Shown here in pieces: positions 13,879-21,848 of a DNA stretch of 24,669 nt. The position numbers and the translations under genes were made by a program. Source of the stretch: an uncultured Eubacteriales bacterium (GTDB lineage Bacteria > Bacillota > Clostridia > Oscillospirales > Acutalibacteraceae); assembly GCA_934444895.1 (NCBI GenBank), contig CAKSDA010000008.1, forward strand, positions 1-24,669. The letters are read 5' to 3'. Within the stretch, counting starts at the first letter, position 1. Each line of letters starts with the position of its first letter. Below the pieces are notes generated by a model. It had not been told where the DNA came from, searched no databases, and worked only from the letters and a program-made list of their open reading frames with translations.

Positions 13879-14025
13879 TAATAAGTATCGGTATAGTAGC
13901 TAAGCGTAGCATTTTTTAAAAAATTTTAGTTCCGCCTTTTTGCTGAGCTGCATACCTATTAGACCTATTAGCATTAAAGAGCATATTATATCGGCGAAAT
14001 AAGTATTATAAAAAGAGGGGATTTT

Positions 14026-15420
14026 ATGGAGAATAAACTTAAGAAAAAATACGGCCTTTTTACGGCAATCTGTATGGTTGTCGGTACCGTTATCGGTTCC
14101 GGTGTGTTTTTTAAAGCAGGAAAGGTTTTAACAAACACAGACGGTAATATGGCAAAAAGCCTGCTTACCGTAGCAATTGTAGGAATCATTATGCTTATAT
14201 GTTCCTATGTATTTTCAATTCTCGCCCGTAAGCACGAAAAGGTTAACGGAATTGTGGATTATGCCGAGGTTTCTTTGGGAACCGGCTACGGATACGCAGT
14301 GGGCTGGTTTATGACCGTTATGTATTATCCTGCTCTGACATCCTGCCTTGCATGGATTTCGGCTAACTATACATGCACACTTTTTGGCTTTGAGCCGACA
14401 AGCGGTTTGCATTTGGCACTTGCTGCATTGTATCTCATTTTGGGATATGCAATTAATTCGCTTTCACCTAAAATTGCAGGTCACGTTCAGGTTTCTGCAA
14501 CGATAATAAAGCTCATTCCTTTGGCAATTATGGCAATTGCCGGTACAATTTGCGGACTTATAAACGGTCTTACAATTGAAGCGTTTACAACAAATACAGC
14601 GGCAGGTGCAGCCTCTCACGGCGGAATTCTTGCGGCGGTTGTTGCATTTGCTTTCTCTTATGAGGGCTGGATAATCACAACTTCAATAAATGCAGAGCTT
14701 AAGGATTCAAAGAAAAATCTGCCAAGAGCTCTTGTTATCGGAGCAATAATTGTTATTGCGGTTTATCTTGCATATTTCCTGGGACTTTCAGGTGTTCTTC
14801 CGGTAGAAAGACTTATGAATCCGGATGCAAACGCCGTTCCGAAAGAAGCTTTTTCGGTTCTGTTTGGCAGTCCGGTGTTCGGAACTATAGCTTTTGTATT
14901 CATTGTTCTTTCCTGTCTCGGAACCATGAACGGACTCATGCTCGGTTGCTGCCGCGGAATGTATTCCGTTGCAGTGCGCGGCAAAGGTCCTAAGCCTGAA
15001 GTATTTTCTCAGGTAGATAAGGTTACAAACATGCCTACGAATTCCGCAATTTTAGGGCTTGCACTCTGCGCGGTATGGCTTTTCCAATGGCAGTTCGGCC
15101 TTATAGCCAATGTTCTTCCGGCAATTATATCATGGGAAAACGATGAGCTTCCGATTATAACCCTCTATGCGGCATACATACCGATCTTTGTGGTTCTTAT
15201 GGCTAAGGGCAAGGAACTTAACATATTCCAGCGCTTTGTTATGCCGACACTTGCAATTATATGCTGCATATTCATGGTGCTTTCCGCAATATACACATAT
15301 AAAATTCAAGCATTGTATTACATTATAGTATTCGCGATTGTTATGCTTATCGGTTTTTTGTTTGCAAAAACAAAAAATATTGAAGAGCCTAAGGTTAAGG
15401 TCGAGGTTGAGGCTAAATAG
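14026..15420 (+). CDS. APC-superfamily amino-acid permease
   Basis: A 464-residue polytopic membrane protein with about 12 hydrophobic helices. The first helix carries GTVIGSGVFF (20-29), the unwound substrate-binding glycine motif of the amino acid-polyamine-organocation superfamily. Length and the early segment fit the LAT/SteT-like amino-acid exchangers or antiporters. A mid-protein helix reads AFAFSYEGW, again typical of that branch. The C-terminus is short, charged and cytoplasmic (EEPKVKVEVEAK). GAGGGG precedes the ATG. The gene has its own promoter and a strong terminator, so it is monocistronic. The transported amino acid cannot be read from the sequence. Confidence 0.88.
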   Translation: MENKLKKKYGLFTAICMVVGTVIGSGVFFKAGKVLTNTDGNMAKSLLTVAIVGIIMLICSYVFSILARKHEKVNGIVDYAEVSLGTGYGYAVGWFMTVMYYPALTSCLAWISANYTCTLFGFEPTSGLHLALAALYLILGYAINSLSPKIAGHVQVSATIIKLIPLAIMAIAGTICGLINGLTIEAFTTNTAAGAASHGGILAAVVAFAFSYEGWIITTSINAELKDSKKNLPRALVIGAIIVIAVYLAYFLGLSGVLPVERLMNPDANAVPKEAFSVLFGSPVFGTIAFVFIVLSCLGTMNGLMLGCCRGMYSVAVRGKGPKPEVFSQVDKVTNMPTNSAILGLALCAVWLFQWQFGLIANVLPAIISWENDELPIITLYAAYIPIFVVLMAKGKELNIFQRFVMPTLAIICCIFMVLSAIYTYKIQALYYIIVFAIVMLIGFLFAKTKNIEEPKVKVEVEAK

Positions 15421-15439
15421 TTAAATACAAATTTTAAAG

Positions 15440-15498
15440 ATCCCGCGGTAAAATGTTATATTTCGGTTTTGAAAATAACATTTGCCGCGGGATTTTTT
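15440..15498 (+). terminator. Intrinsic terminator of the permease gene
   Basis: ATCCCGCGG (15440-15448) pairs with CCGCGGGAT (15485-15493), extended by AAATGTTAT/ATAACATTT, and is followed by six T (15493-15498). It starts 20 nt after the permease stop. Confidence 0.92.
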
Positions 15499-15574
15499 AG
15501 TTTCAATAATAATTATTATGATTGGGGGAAACACTATATAAAAACAAACAGGGATAAAGCAAAGAGGGATAAAA

Positions 15575-16915
15575 ATGACTATAAGAACAAAGAAAAGAAC
15601 ACTTGTGTCTATAATAAGTTATTCGGCAGCAGCTTTTGCGCTGCTTATAGGTTTTGTTATTAAAAGCAACAGCCAGGTTGCGGTTTTAAAAAGACAAATT
15701 GTTCACACATACGAAGCTTCGCTTGAAAGCCTGAGCATAAGCATGGAAAATATGGCTGTAACCCTTGAAAAAAGCCTCTATGCCGGAACGGCATCCGGAC
15801 TCAATAATTTAACCGGCGATTTGATTTTACAAGCCGGCACTGCGGAGGAGGCCCTTTCATCGCTTCCGCTTAAAACAGGAAATGTATCTACCGTTGCAAA
15901 ATTTATTTCTCAGGTAAGCGATTTTCTTTTGTCTATCACAAAAAAATCGGTTGCAGGCAACAGTATAACCGAAAGTGAAAGAAAATCCCTTAAATCTTTG
16001 GCGGATACCGCCGCGTTGCTCAGCAATAAACTGGGTGAAATATCAGGCGAATACAATTCATATGAAAACTGGGATAAAAATATTTCCGGAGTATTAGACG
16101 GAATAGAAGCAACCGAGAGCATAAGTAAATCAATGGACGAGGTTGAAAAGTCACTTTCGGATTATCCCACATTAATATACGACGGACCGTTTTCCGATCA
16201 TATATCTCTTAAAGAATCAAAACTGTTAAAAAATTGCGGAAGTATAGACAATGCCGCGGCAAAAAGAAAGGCGGCCGATGTTTTGAATATTTCCGAAAAC
16301 AGCCTTAAATATTCAGGTATGGAAGATGGTAAAATGGAATCATATATTTTTGACTACCAAAACGGGCGAATCGCAATTACAAAAAAAGGTGGATATGTTT
16401 CATATTTTAGAAACGACAGAGAGATAGCAAATAACGATATAAATTACGAAAAAGCCGTGGGTATTGCATTGAAGTATGTAAATTCGCTGGGCCTGGGCAA
16501 TTTTAAGGAGTCGTATTATTTTACCGATGAGGGCATATGTGTTGTGAATTTTGCAACCGTGCAAAACGGAGTTTTGTGCTATACCGATCTCATAAAGGTT
16601 GGTGTTGCTCTCGATAACGGCGAAATCGTGCTTTATGAATCAAGAGGCTATATAATGAATCACTACGACAGAAAAATAGAAAGTCCGAAACAGACACAAG
16701 ACGAGGCAAAAAAGGTTTTGAGTCCGCATTTAAAGGTTAATTCGGTTAAAAAAGCTCTGATTCCATCCGACGGCCTGGAAGAAAGACTTTGTTATGAATT
16801 TGCCTGTACCGGAGAAAAAAATGAGGAAGTACTGGTATATGTAAACTGTTCAACACTTATTGAGGAAAATATGTTTATTCTTTTAAAAACGGACGGCGGA
16901 ACTCTGGTTAAATAG
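15575..16915 (+). CDS. ypeB: Spore germination protein YpeB
   Basis: A 446-residue protein matching YpeB, the partner that stabilises and localises the cortex-lytic enzyme SleB in Bacillus and Clostridia spores. Residues about 10-29 form an N-terminal membrane anchor. A helical region follows (about 35-195), then the conserved LIYDGPFSDH (200-209) and C-terminal PepSY-type repeats, including NFATVQNGVLCYTDLIKVGV. Length equals B. subtilis YpeB (about 450). It acts on the forespore/spore inner membrane side. A GAGGG site precedes the ATG. The permease terminator lies between it and the upstream gene, and a long non-coding region follows. Unlike the usual arrangement, no sleB gene adjoins it. 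Its transcript would be expected to come from a forespore promoter, which I cannot pick out. Confidence 0.93.
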   Translation: MTIRTKKRTLVSIISYSAAAFALLIGFVIKSNSQVAVLKRQIVHTYEASLESLSISMENMAVTLEKSLYAGTASGLNNLTGDLILQAGTAEEALSSLPLKTGNVSTVAKFISQVSDFLLSITKKSVAGNSITESERKSLKSLADTAALLSNKLGEISGEYNSYENWDKNISGVLDGIEATESISKSMDEVEKSLSDYPTLIYDGPFSDHISLKESKLLKNCGSIDNAAAKRKAADVLNISENSLKYSGMEDGKMESYIFDYQNGRIAITKKGGYVSYFRNDREIANNDINYEKAVGIALKYVNSLGLGNFKESYYFTDEGICVVNFATVQNGVLCYTDLIKVGVALDNGEIVLYESRGYIMNHYDRKIESPKQTQDEAKKVLSPHLKVNSVKKALIPSDGLEERLCYEFACTGEKNEEVLVYVNCSTLIEENMFILLKTDGGTLVK

Positions 16916-17006
16916 CCGAAAAACATTCAAGTGTTGCACACGGTAGTGACCGAACTGCAGGGTAAACGACAAATTTCCGCCGTTTCACATCCTCAAAGCT
17001 TATAAT

Positions 17007-17053
17007 ACTTATGTATTCTTGCTACTTAGGTATTCTTGCTTATGTATTCTTGC
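17007..17053. repeat. Short imperfect tandem repeat
   Basis: Three units with the core TA(T/G)GTATTCTTGC start at 17010, 17027 and 17041. The first two are 17-bp units differing at one base; the third is 3 bp closer. No spacer structure like CRISPR is present. Confidence 0.8.
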
Positions 17054-17074
17054 GCTTTGTCGGATGCACCTGAT

Positions 17075-17096
17075 AAAAAATGCCCGTTTTCGGGCA
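17075..17096 (-). terminator. Minus-strand terminator-like hairpin
   Basis: TGCCCG (17081-17086) and CGGGCA (17091-17096) enclose TTTT. On the minus strand the hairpin is followed by TTTTTT. No minus-strand gene is visible to its right, so it may end an unannotated antisense or small RNA. Confidence 0.55.
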
Positions 17097-17150
17097 CAAC
17101 ACAAGTATTGTATAAAATTATATTAAATTATATTAAAAAGAAATTATATT

Positions 17151-17181
17151 AAAAGCTCTTCCTTTAAAAGGAGGAGCTTTT
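17151..17181. terminator. Bidirectional terminator downstream of ypeB
   Basis: AAAAGCTC (17151-17158) pairs with GAGCTTTT (17174-17181), extended inward by TCCTT/AAGGA around a TAA loop with one G-T pair. Total about 14 pairs. It starts 236 nt after the ypeB stop. Confidence 0.8.
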
Positions 17182-17478
17182 GCATTATAGGGGCGGTTCA
17201 GAATAGTTTGTAAATTCAGATATAATAAATTAGCCGGCAAAGCAGCCGGCAATTAATAAATCAAATTAAAGTCAACTGACAAATTAAAATTAACTGATAA
17301 GAAAAGCTAAAAAAGTAATTAAAAGGCAACCGGCAAATCCAATAAGACTGTTATACAAAAGGGTGTTTATATCATATAGTGAAATTGCCAAATATTGATA
17401 TGACATTTTGTATTGTTTTGCACAATCATTCGTCACAAATTTGTTTCATATTTTGCATTTATTCGGCAATATTTTTGC

Positions 17479-17489
17479 AAACGGTTTAA
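17479..17489. promoter_or_regulatory. Candidate operator copy 1 (AAACGGTTTAA)
   Basis: This 11-bp near-palindrome is repeated exactly at 17786-17796. The AAAC-G-GTTT core resembles LacI-family operator half-sites. It lies about 500 nt before the solute-binding protein gene. It matches the CcpA cre consensus poorly (three mismatches), so CcpA is not implied. Confidence 0.35.
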
Positions 17490-17739
17490 TTTTTTGTTAA
17501 TTTACAGTTCAAAATTAGACTTTCAATGTACAAAAAATATGATAAAATATAAGTTGGTTATGTGGAATTTCTCAAAGTGAGCAAATATTTTGGTGAAAAC
17601 GTCCAAAAAACATGTCGATTTATTGCTGATATCAATAAATTGTATAAAAAATAATGTTTATATTTGTTGAATTTTCTACAAACATTGCCCATACCTTTAT
17701 TATTTTAACATCCGTTTAATTATTTATTTTTTAAAATCA

Positions 17740-17775
17740 GAGATTTTTTCGGCTGTAAGCCGATTTTTAAATCTC
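17740..17775 (+). terminator. Terminator-like double hairpin in the operon upstream region
   Basis: Inner stem TCGGCT/AGCCGA (17749-17754, 17758-17763) with a GTA loop is followed by five T (17764-17768). An outer stem GAGATTT/AAATCTC (17740-17746, 17769-17775) could compete with it or close around it. It could end a small RNA or work as an attenuator, or end read-through from upstream. Confidence 0.6.
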
Positions 17776-17785
17776 ATTGAATTTT

Positions 17786-17796
17786 AAACGGTTTAA
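17786..17796. promoter_or_regulatory. Candidate operator copy 2 (TTAAACGGTTTAA)
   Basis: With two flanking bases this copy (17784-17796) is a perfect odd-centred palindrome TTAAAC-G-GTTTAA. It lies about 200 nt upstream of the solute-binding protein start, close to the AT-rich stretch (17820-17860) where the promoter should be. Confidence 0.4.
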
Positions 17797-17880
17797 CGCA
17801 TGTACATATTTTATGTTTTTTATTTGTATTATATATTATATGTATATAAATAATTTTTTCTAAAGGGCAAGGTCGAAGAA

Positions 17881-17910
17881 CATAGTAATACTGTCGTATT
17901 ACAAGTTATG
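17881..17910 (+). promoter_or_regulatory. Leader hairpin of the ABC operon
   Basis: GTAATAC (17885-17891) pairs with GTATTAC (17896-17902) over a TGTC loop, with outer CATA/TATG pairing. It is followed by a GC-richer part (17931-17962) in which GGCG and CGCC could pair. The leader looks structured, but it fits no riboswitch class I know. Confidence 0.45.
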
Positions 17911-17992
17911 AGACAAAAATATTATTTGTAGGCGTTAGGGGTTCTGCTCTCGCCGTCCTAGGCAAACTATTCCATTTCCGGAGGTATAATTT

Positions 17993-20899
17993 ATGAAGAA
18001 AAGGTTATGTCTGATTATGGCTGCTGTTATGCTTTTAACAGGTGTTAACATAACATGTGTTTCGGCAGAAACAAAAAGCAGCTCAACGGGGGAAAATGCA
18101 GCTGCGAAGGAGTTTACTTCATCAGCTGCGGCATCATCTTACGAAAAGTATTATGAGAATGTAAAAGATACTCCGCTTGCTTCAACTTCTGTTGCGGTTG
18201 ATGCCATATCCTATCGCTCCTCAAATAACGCTACGGTTGAAAAACTTAAATCGTTTGAGGGTAAAAGCGGTGTTTTGAAGTGGACCAATGAAGCGGGGAC
18301 CGTTCTATATGATGTTAATATACCTGCCGACGGCCTTTATAACATTAAATTCATTTATTATTGTTTGCCCAGCCGTAATAATCCTGTTTCCATCGGTATT
18401 AAGGTAGATGGAAAATATTTGTTTGACGGTATGGCGGAATTCGAACTTCCCAGAGTTTTCGTTGATAACGGAGATGTTCGTGTTGACGGTTTGGGAAATG
18501 AGTTCTCCGCAGAACAAAAAGAAAAGTACATGTATCAGGAAAACTATTTCAAAGACGCTACCGGTCTTGTTGACGAGCCTTACAAAATTGCTCTTAAAGC
18601 CGGTAAACATACCTTTGAAGTAGAATCGGTTGCCGAGCCTTTTGCTCTTGATGATATAGTGTTTGAGGCTCCGAATAAAATTGAGGATTACGCTACTGTT
18701 TCCGCCGATTATGATGACAGCCAGAATGCCACATCCAAAAAGGCAATACGCATCGAAGGCGAAGACGCAGCATATAAAAGCACCTATTCGCTGGTTTCTC
18801 AATATGATCAGAACGATCCCAGCGTATCATCAAAAAGCGGATCGGATCCATATCTTACAAGAATCAACTACATAGGTAATTCCAACTGGTCAAGTCCGGG
18901 AGAAAAATTAACATGGAAGTTTAATGTTGAGGAACCCGGCTATTATAAACTGGCATTCCGTTATAAGCAGAATTTGGTTCTTAACGGAAACTCTTACAGA
19001 AAACTTTACATTGATAAAAAGGTGCCCTTTACAGAGGCTGCAAATATTAAATTTACATACGGGCTTAACTGGAATCTTATGGAATTCAGTTCACCGGAAG
19101 GCGATCCGTACCTTGTATATCTCTCAAAGGGCGAACATGAGCTCGCAATGGAAGTTGGTCTGGGAGAGTTTTGCACGGTAATTAAAGATTTACAGAATGT
19201 GCTTCTTGATATAGGTAAGCTTTATCGTGACATTGTTATGATAACCGGCGATACACCGGATAGTAACCGTGACTACGATTTGTATGAGCAGATCCCCGGA
19301 TTTTTGGAAAACATAGCGGCATATAGAGACGAATTGATTCGCATAGCCGCCAAAACCGAAGAACTTGCGGGAAAAACGGGAGGCAGCAACGCTTCCACAA
19401 TTCGCACCCTGTCCGAAGTTATGGATAAGATGTATGAACACAAATTTACGGCACATCAATATGTATCTCTTTTCTATACAAACTATACAAGCGTAAGCGC
19501 TTTGGTTTATTCAATGATGTCCATGGGTCTTAACCTTGACTATATTGAAATAGCGGCTCCTGATTATCAGTTTGAAAATCCCAAAGCCGGCTGGTTTGAA
19601 AAAACCTCATTCGGATTCAAAAGATTTTTAGCTTCTTTTAACTCAAATTACAATAATATTTCCGGTGACACCAATACAAAAGAAACAATAACAATCTGGG
19701 CAAACTGGGGCCGTGATCAGATCAGGGTTTTAAATAATCTTATTCAGTCATCATTTACCCCTCAAACCGGAATCGGCGTTAATTTAAAAATGTCTAACGC
19801 CTCTTATGTTCAGGCAATACTTTCAGGAAAAGGACCGGATTGCTCTTTGCAAATGCCGCGTTCGGAACCGGTTAACCTTGCACTTCGAAATGCCATGTAT
19901 GATTTAAAGCAGTTTGATGATTTTGATCAGGTGCTTGACAGATTCATATCAAAAGACGCAGTTACTCCTTATACATTCCAAAACGGCGTTTATGCTCTTC
20001 CGGATACAACCAACTTCTTTATGATGTTCTATCGCACGGATATATTCGAAGAGTACGGACTTAAAGTTCCGAAAACATGGGATGAATTTATATCGGTTTC
20101 ATCAATACTTTACAGAAACAACTTGCAGGCCAGCCTTCCGTATACACAGATAAGTTCAACTGCAATCATAAATACCGGTGTAGGTTCGCTTAGCATATTG
20201 CCGACATTTATAATTCAGCGCGGCGGTAAGATCTACGATGAAAAGGGAACAAAAACAGAGCTTACAAATTCTACTTCAATCGGCGCATTTGAATATCTTA
20301 CCGATTTTTACAATGAATACAAATTCCCGCTTACTGCAGACTTCTTTAACAGATTCAGAGTAGGAACAATGCCTCTTGGAATTCAGACATATACACAGTA
20401 TATAAATCTTACATTGGCAGCTCCCGAAATTACGGGTAAGTGGAAAATGGTTCCGATCCCGGGTTATGTTGGAAGCGACGGCAGTGTTAACAATTCTCAG
20501 GCAGGCTCCGGAACCGGATGCGGAATCTTAAAGGTTTCCAAAAATAAAAAAGCAGGTTGGGAATTCCTTAAATGGTGGACTTCCGCCGATACACAGCTCG
20601 CATATTCAAACAACTGCGAATCCATACTCGGCGTTGCAGGCCGTGTGGCAACATCTAATGTTGAAGCACTTAAACAAATGGGCTGGGATAATGAAAGCGC
20701 TAAGAATTTGATTTCTCAGTGGTCAAAAATTCAGGAAATACCTGAAGTACCGGGAAGTTATTACACGGCGCGTAGTATTGATCAGGCTTATTGGAATGTT
20801 GTAAATAACTCCAAAAATGCAAAGGATATGCTTATTAAATGGGCAGATATTGCTAACAACGAGATCAAGCGTAAGCGTGAACAATATAATGTTAAGTAA
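17993..20899 (+). CDS. Extracellular solute-binding protein (family 1) with N-terminal carbohydrate-binding-like domains
   Basis: A 968-residue secreted receptor, more than twice the usual 400-450 residues. Residues 1-25 are a signal peptide ending VSA. The only Cys near it (NITC) does not fit the lipobox, so lipid anchoring is doubtful. About 35-230 and 250-400 are two beta-sandwich regions resembling CBM35/CBM6-type modules; the second starts IRIEGEDA and has EPGYYKLAFRYKQ. About 400-560 is largely helical. About 563-968 is the substrate-binding domain: TITIWANWGRDQ, then GVYALPDTTNFFMMFYRTDIFEEYGLK and a WKMVPIPG region, as in oligosaccharide-binding proteins. GGAGG (17980-17984) precedes the ATG. 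It is the first gene of a cluster with two permeases (17 nt apart). Ligand is probably a complex oligosaccharide, by inference. Confidence 0.85.
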   Translation: MKKRLCLIMAAVMLLTGVNITCVSAETKSSSTGENAAAKEFTSSAAASSYEKYYENVKDTPLASTSVAVDAISYRSSNNATVEKLKSFEGKSGVLKWTNEAGTVLYDVNIPADGLYNIKFIYYCLPSRNNPVSIGIKVDGKYLFDGMAEFELPRVFVDNGDVRVDGLGNEFSAEQKEKYMYQENYFKDATGLVDEPYKIALKAGKHTFEVESVAEPFALDDIVFEAPNKIEDYATVSADYDDSQNATSKKAIRIEGEDAAYKSTYSLVSQYDQNDPSVSSKSGSDPYLTRINYIGNSNWSSPGEKLTWKFNVEEPGYYKLAFRYKQNLVLNGNSYRKLYIDKKVPFTEAANIKFTYGLNWNLMEFSSPEGDPYLVYLSKGEHELAMEVGLGEFCTVIKDLQNVLLDIGKLYRDIVMITGDTPDSNRDYDLYEQIPGFLENIAAYRDELIRIAAKTEELAGKTGGSNASTIRTLSEVMDKMYEHKFTAHQYVSLFYTNYTSVSALVYSMMSMGLNLDYIEIAAPDYQFENPKAGWFEKTSFGFKRFLASFNSNYNNISGDTNTKETITIWANWGRDQIRVLNNLIQSSFTPQTGIGVNLKMSNASYVQAILSGKGPDCSLQMPRSEPVNLALRNAMYDLKQFDDFDQVLDRFISKDAVTPYTFQNGVYALPDTTNFFMMFYRTDIFEEYGLKVPKTWDEFISVSSILYRNNLQASLPYTQISSTAIINTGVGSLSILPTFIIQRGGKIYDEKGTKTELTNSTSIGAFEYLTDFYNEYKFPLTADFFNRFRVGTMPLGIQTYTQYINLTLAAPEITGKWKMVPIPGYVGSDGSVNNSQAGSGTGCGILKVSKNKKAGWEFLKWWTSADTQLAYSNNCESILGVAGRVATSNVEALKQMGWDNESAKNLISQWSKIQEIPEVPGSYYTARSIDQAYWNVVNNSKNAKDMLIKWADIANNEIKRKREQYNVK

Positions 20900-20916
20900 G
20901 AATAGGATGGTAATTT

Positions 20917-21843
20917 ATGAATAAAGATAATACTAATGCCAGCCTCAGTAAACTTAGAAAGCAGGACAGATTTAAAGAAAACTTTGTATATTATTTAATG
21001 ATTGCTCCGTTTTTGATTTTATTTATTGCTTTCACGGTTTTACCGGTTGTCAGCTCCGTAGTACTCAGTTTGTTTGACTTTGACGCGGTTTCTGCACCAC
21101 GCTGGGCGGGCCTTGATAATTACTTAAGACTTTTTGTTCAGGATGACGTTTTTCCTAAGGCCTTAAGCAATACTTTGGTACTTGCAATAATCACCGGTCC
21201 GATCGGATTTTTCCTTGCATTCATGCTTGCATGGATGGTTAACGAATTCGGACCGACCGTCAGAACCCTTCTGTCTTTCATGTTTTACGCTCCTGCTCTT
21301 GCCGGTAACGTATACTACATTTGGCAGATTCTTTTCAGCGGCGACTCTTACGGATACATAAACAGCACACTTTTGTCATTGGGCCTTATAGTAGAACCGG
21401 TTCAGTGGCTTAAGGATCCTACATATGCGCTTACCGTAATCTGTATTGTGCAGTTATGGCTCAGCATGGGCGTTACATTCCTTGCGAATATTTCAGGTTT
21501 GCAGAATGTAAACCCCGAATTGTATGAGGCAGGTGCTATTGACGGTGTAAGAAACCGTTGGCACGAACTTTGGTACATAACCATTCCTTCAATGAAAAGC
21601 ATACTTATGTTCGGTGTTGTTATGCAAATCCAAGGCGCATTCTCAGTAAGCGCCGTTCCGATTGCACTTTGCGGATATCCAAGTGTTAACTATTCCGCAG
21701 ATACTATAGTATCACTCATCGCCGATGTGGGTACATCGCGGTATGAAATGGGATATGCTGCCGCAATTTCAGTAGTATTATTCATTCTTATGTCGCTTAC
21801 TAAGAACTTGCTTGGCAAGCTTGTAAATATGGCAGGGAGGTAG
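20917..21843 (+). CDS. Sugar ABC transporter permease, MalF/UgpA type
   Basis: A 308-residue inner-membrane permease with six predicted helices, the first after a charged N-terminus (about 30-55). The cytoplasmic EAA loop is YEAGAIDGVRNRWHELWYIT starting at residue 203, with the Gly seven residues after the Glu-Ala pair that contacts the ATPase. This is the typical binding-protein-dependent transport family. It pairs with the next gene, five bases downstream. Its receptor is the preceding solute-binding protein. AGGATGG lies before the ATG. The ATPase is absent, so the complex probably borrows an MsmX-type shared ATPase encoded elsewhere. Confidence 0.95.
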   Translation: MNKDNTNASLSKLRKQDRFKENFVYYLMIAPFLILFIAFTVLPVVSSVVLSLFDFDAVSAPRWAGLDNYLRLFVQDDVFPKALSNTLVLAIITGPIGFFLAFMLAWMVNEFGPTVRTLLSFMFYAPALAGNVYYIWQILFSGDSYGYINSTLLSLGLIVEPVQWLKDPTYALTVICIVQLWLSMGVTFLANISGLQNVNPELYEAGAIDGVRNRWHELWYITIPSMKSILMFGVVMQIQGAFSVSAVPIALCGYPSVNYSADTIVSLIADVGTSRYEMGYAAAISVVLFILMSLTKNLLGKLVNMAGR

Positions 21844-21848
21844 AGCAT

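Larger units (their letters stand above)
13664..14025. promoter_or_regulatory. Divergent control region of the beta-galactosidase and permease genes
   Basis: The 362-nt region holds promoters in both directions. Other signals seen are an 8-bp GC palindrome GCCCGGGC (13695-13702), the 15-mer TTTGCATGATTTTAA (13806-13820) that also occurs at 305-319, and a tandem ACCTATTAG duplication (13954-13971). A weak GCTA/TAGC hairpin before six T sits at about 13900-13918 in the permease leader. No regulator gene is adjacent. Confidence 0.55.
16916..17992. other. Long non-coding region upstream of the ABC operon
   Basis: About 1.08 kb with no credible gene. From left to right: three copies of a GTATTCTTGC-containing repeat (17007-17053), a TGCCCG/CGGGCA hairpin (17081-17096), three AAATTATATTAA copies (17115-17152), a terminator (17151-17181), and two GCCGGC palindromes (17233-17250). 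Then comes an AT-rich part with two AAACGGTTTAA sites (17479-17489, 17786-17796), a second terminator-like hairpin (17740-17775), and a GC-richer leader (about 17870-17980) with a stable hairpin before the GGAGG site. It probably carries the promoter and operators of the operon and may encode a small RNA. Confidence 0.6.

Noticed and set aside
17007..17053. Possible CRISPR-like array
   Set aside because: Only three short imperfect units, no unique spacers of regular length, and no cas genes.
17476..17489. A catabolite-repression (cre) site in TGCAAACGGTTTAA
   Set aside because: It departs from the cre consensus at three positions, so CcpA binding is not supported. It is kept only as a generic operator candidate.
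17870..17992. A known riboswitch in the operon leader
   Set aside because: The sequence does not show the conserved cores I know for c-di-GMP, preQ1, guanidine or similar classes. Only generic stems are visible.
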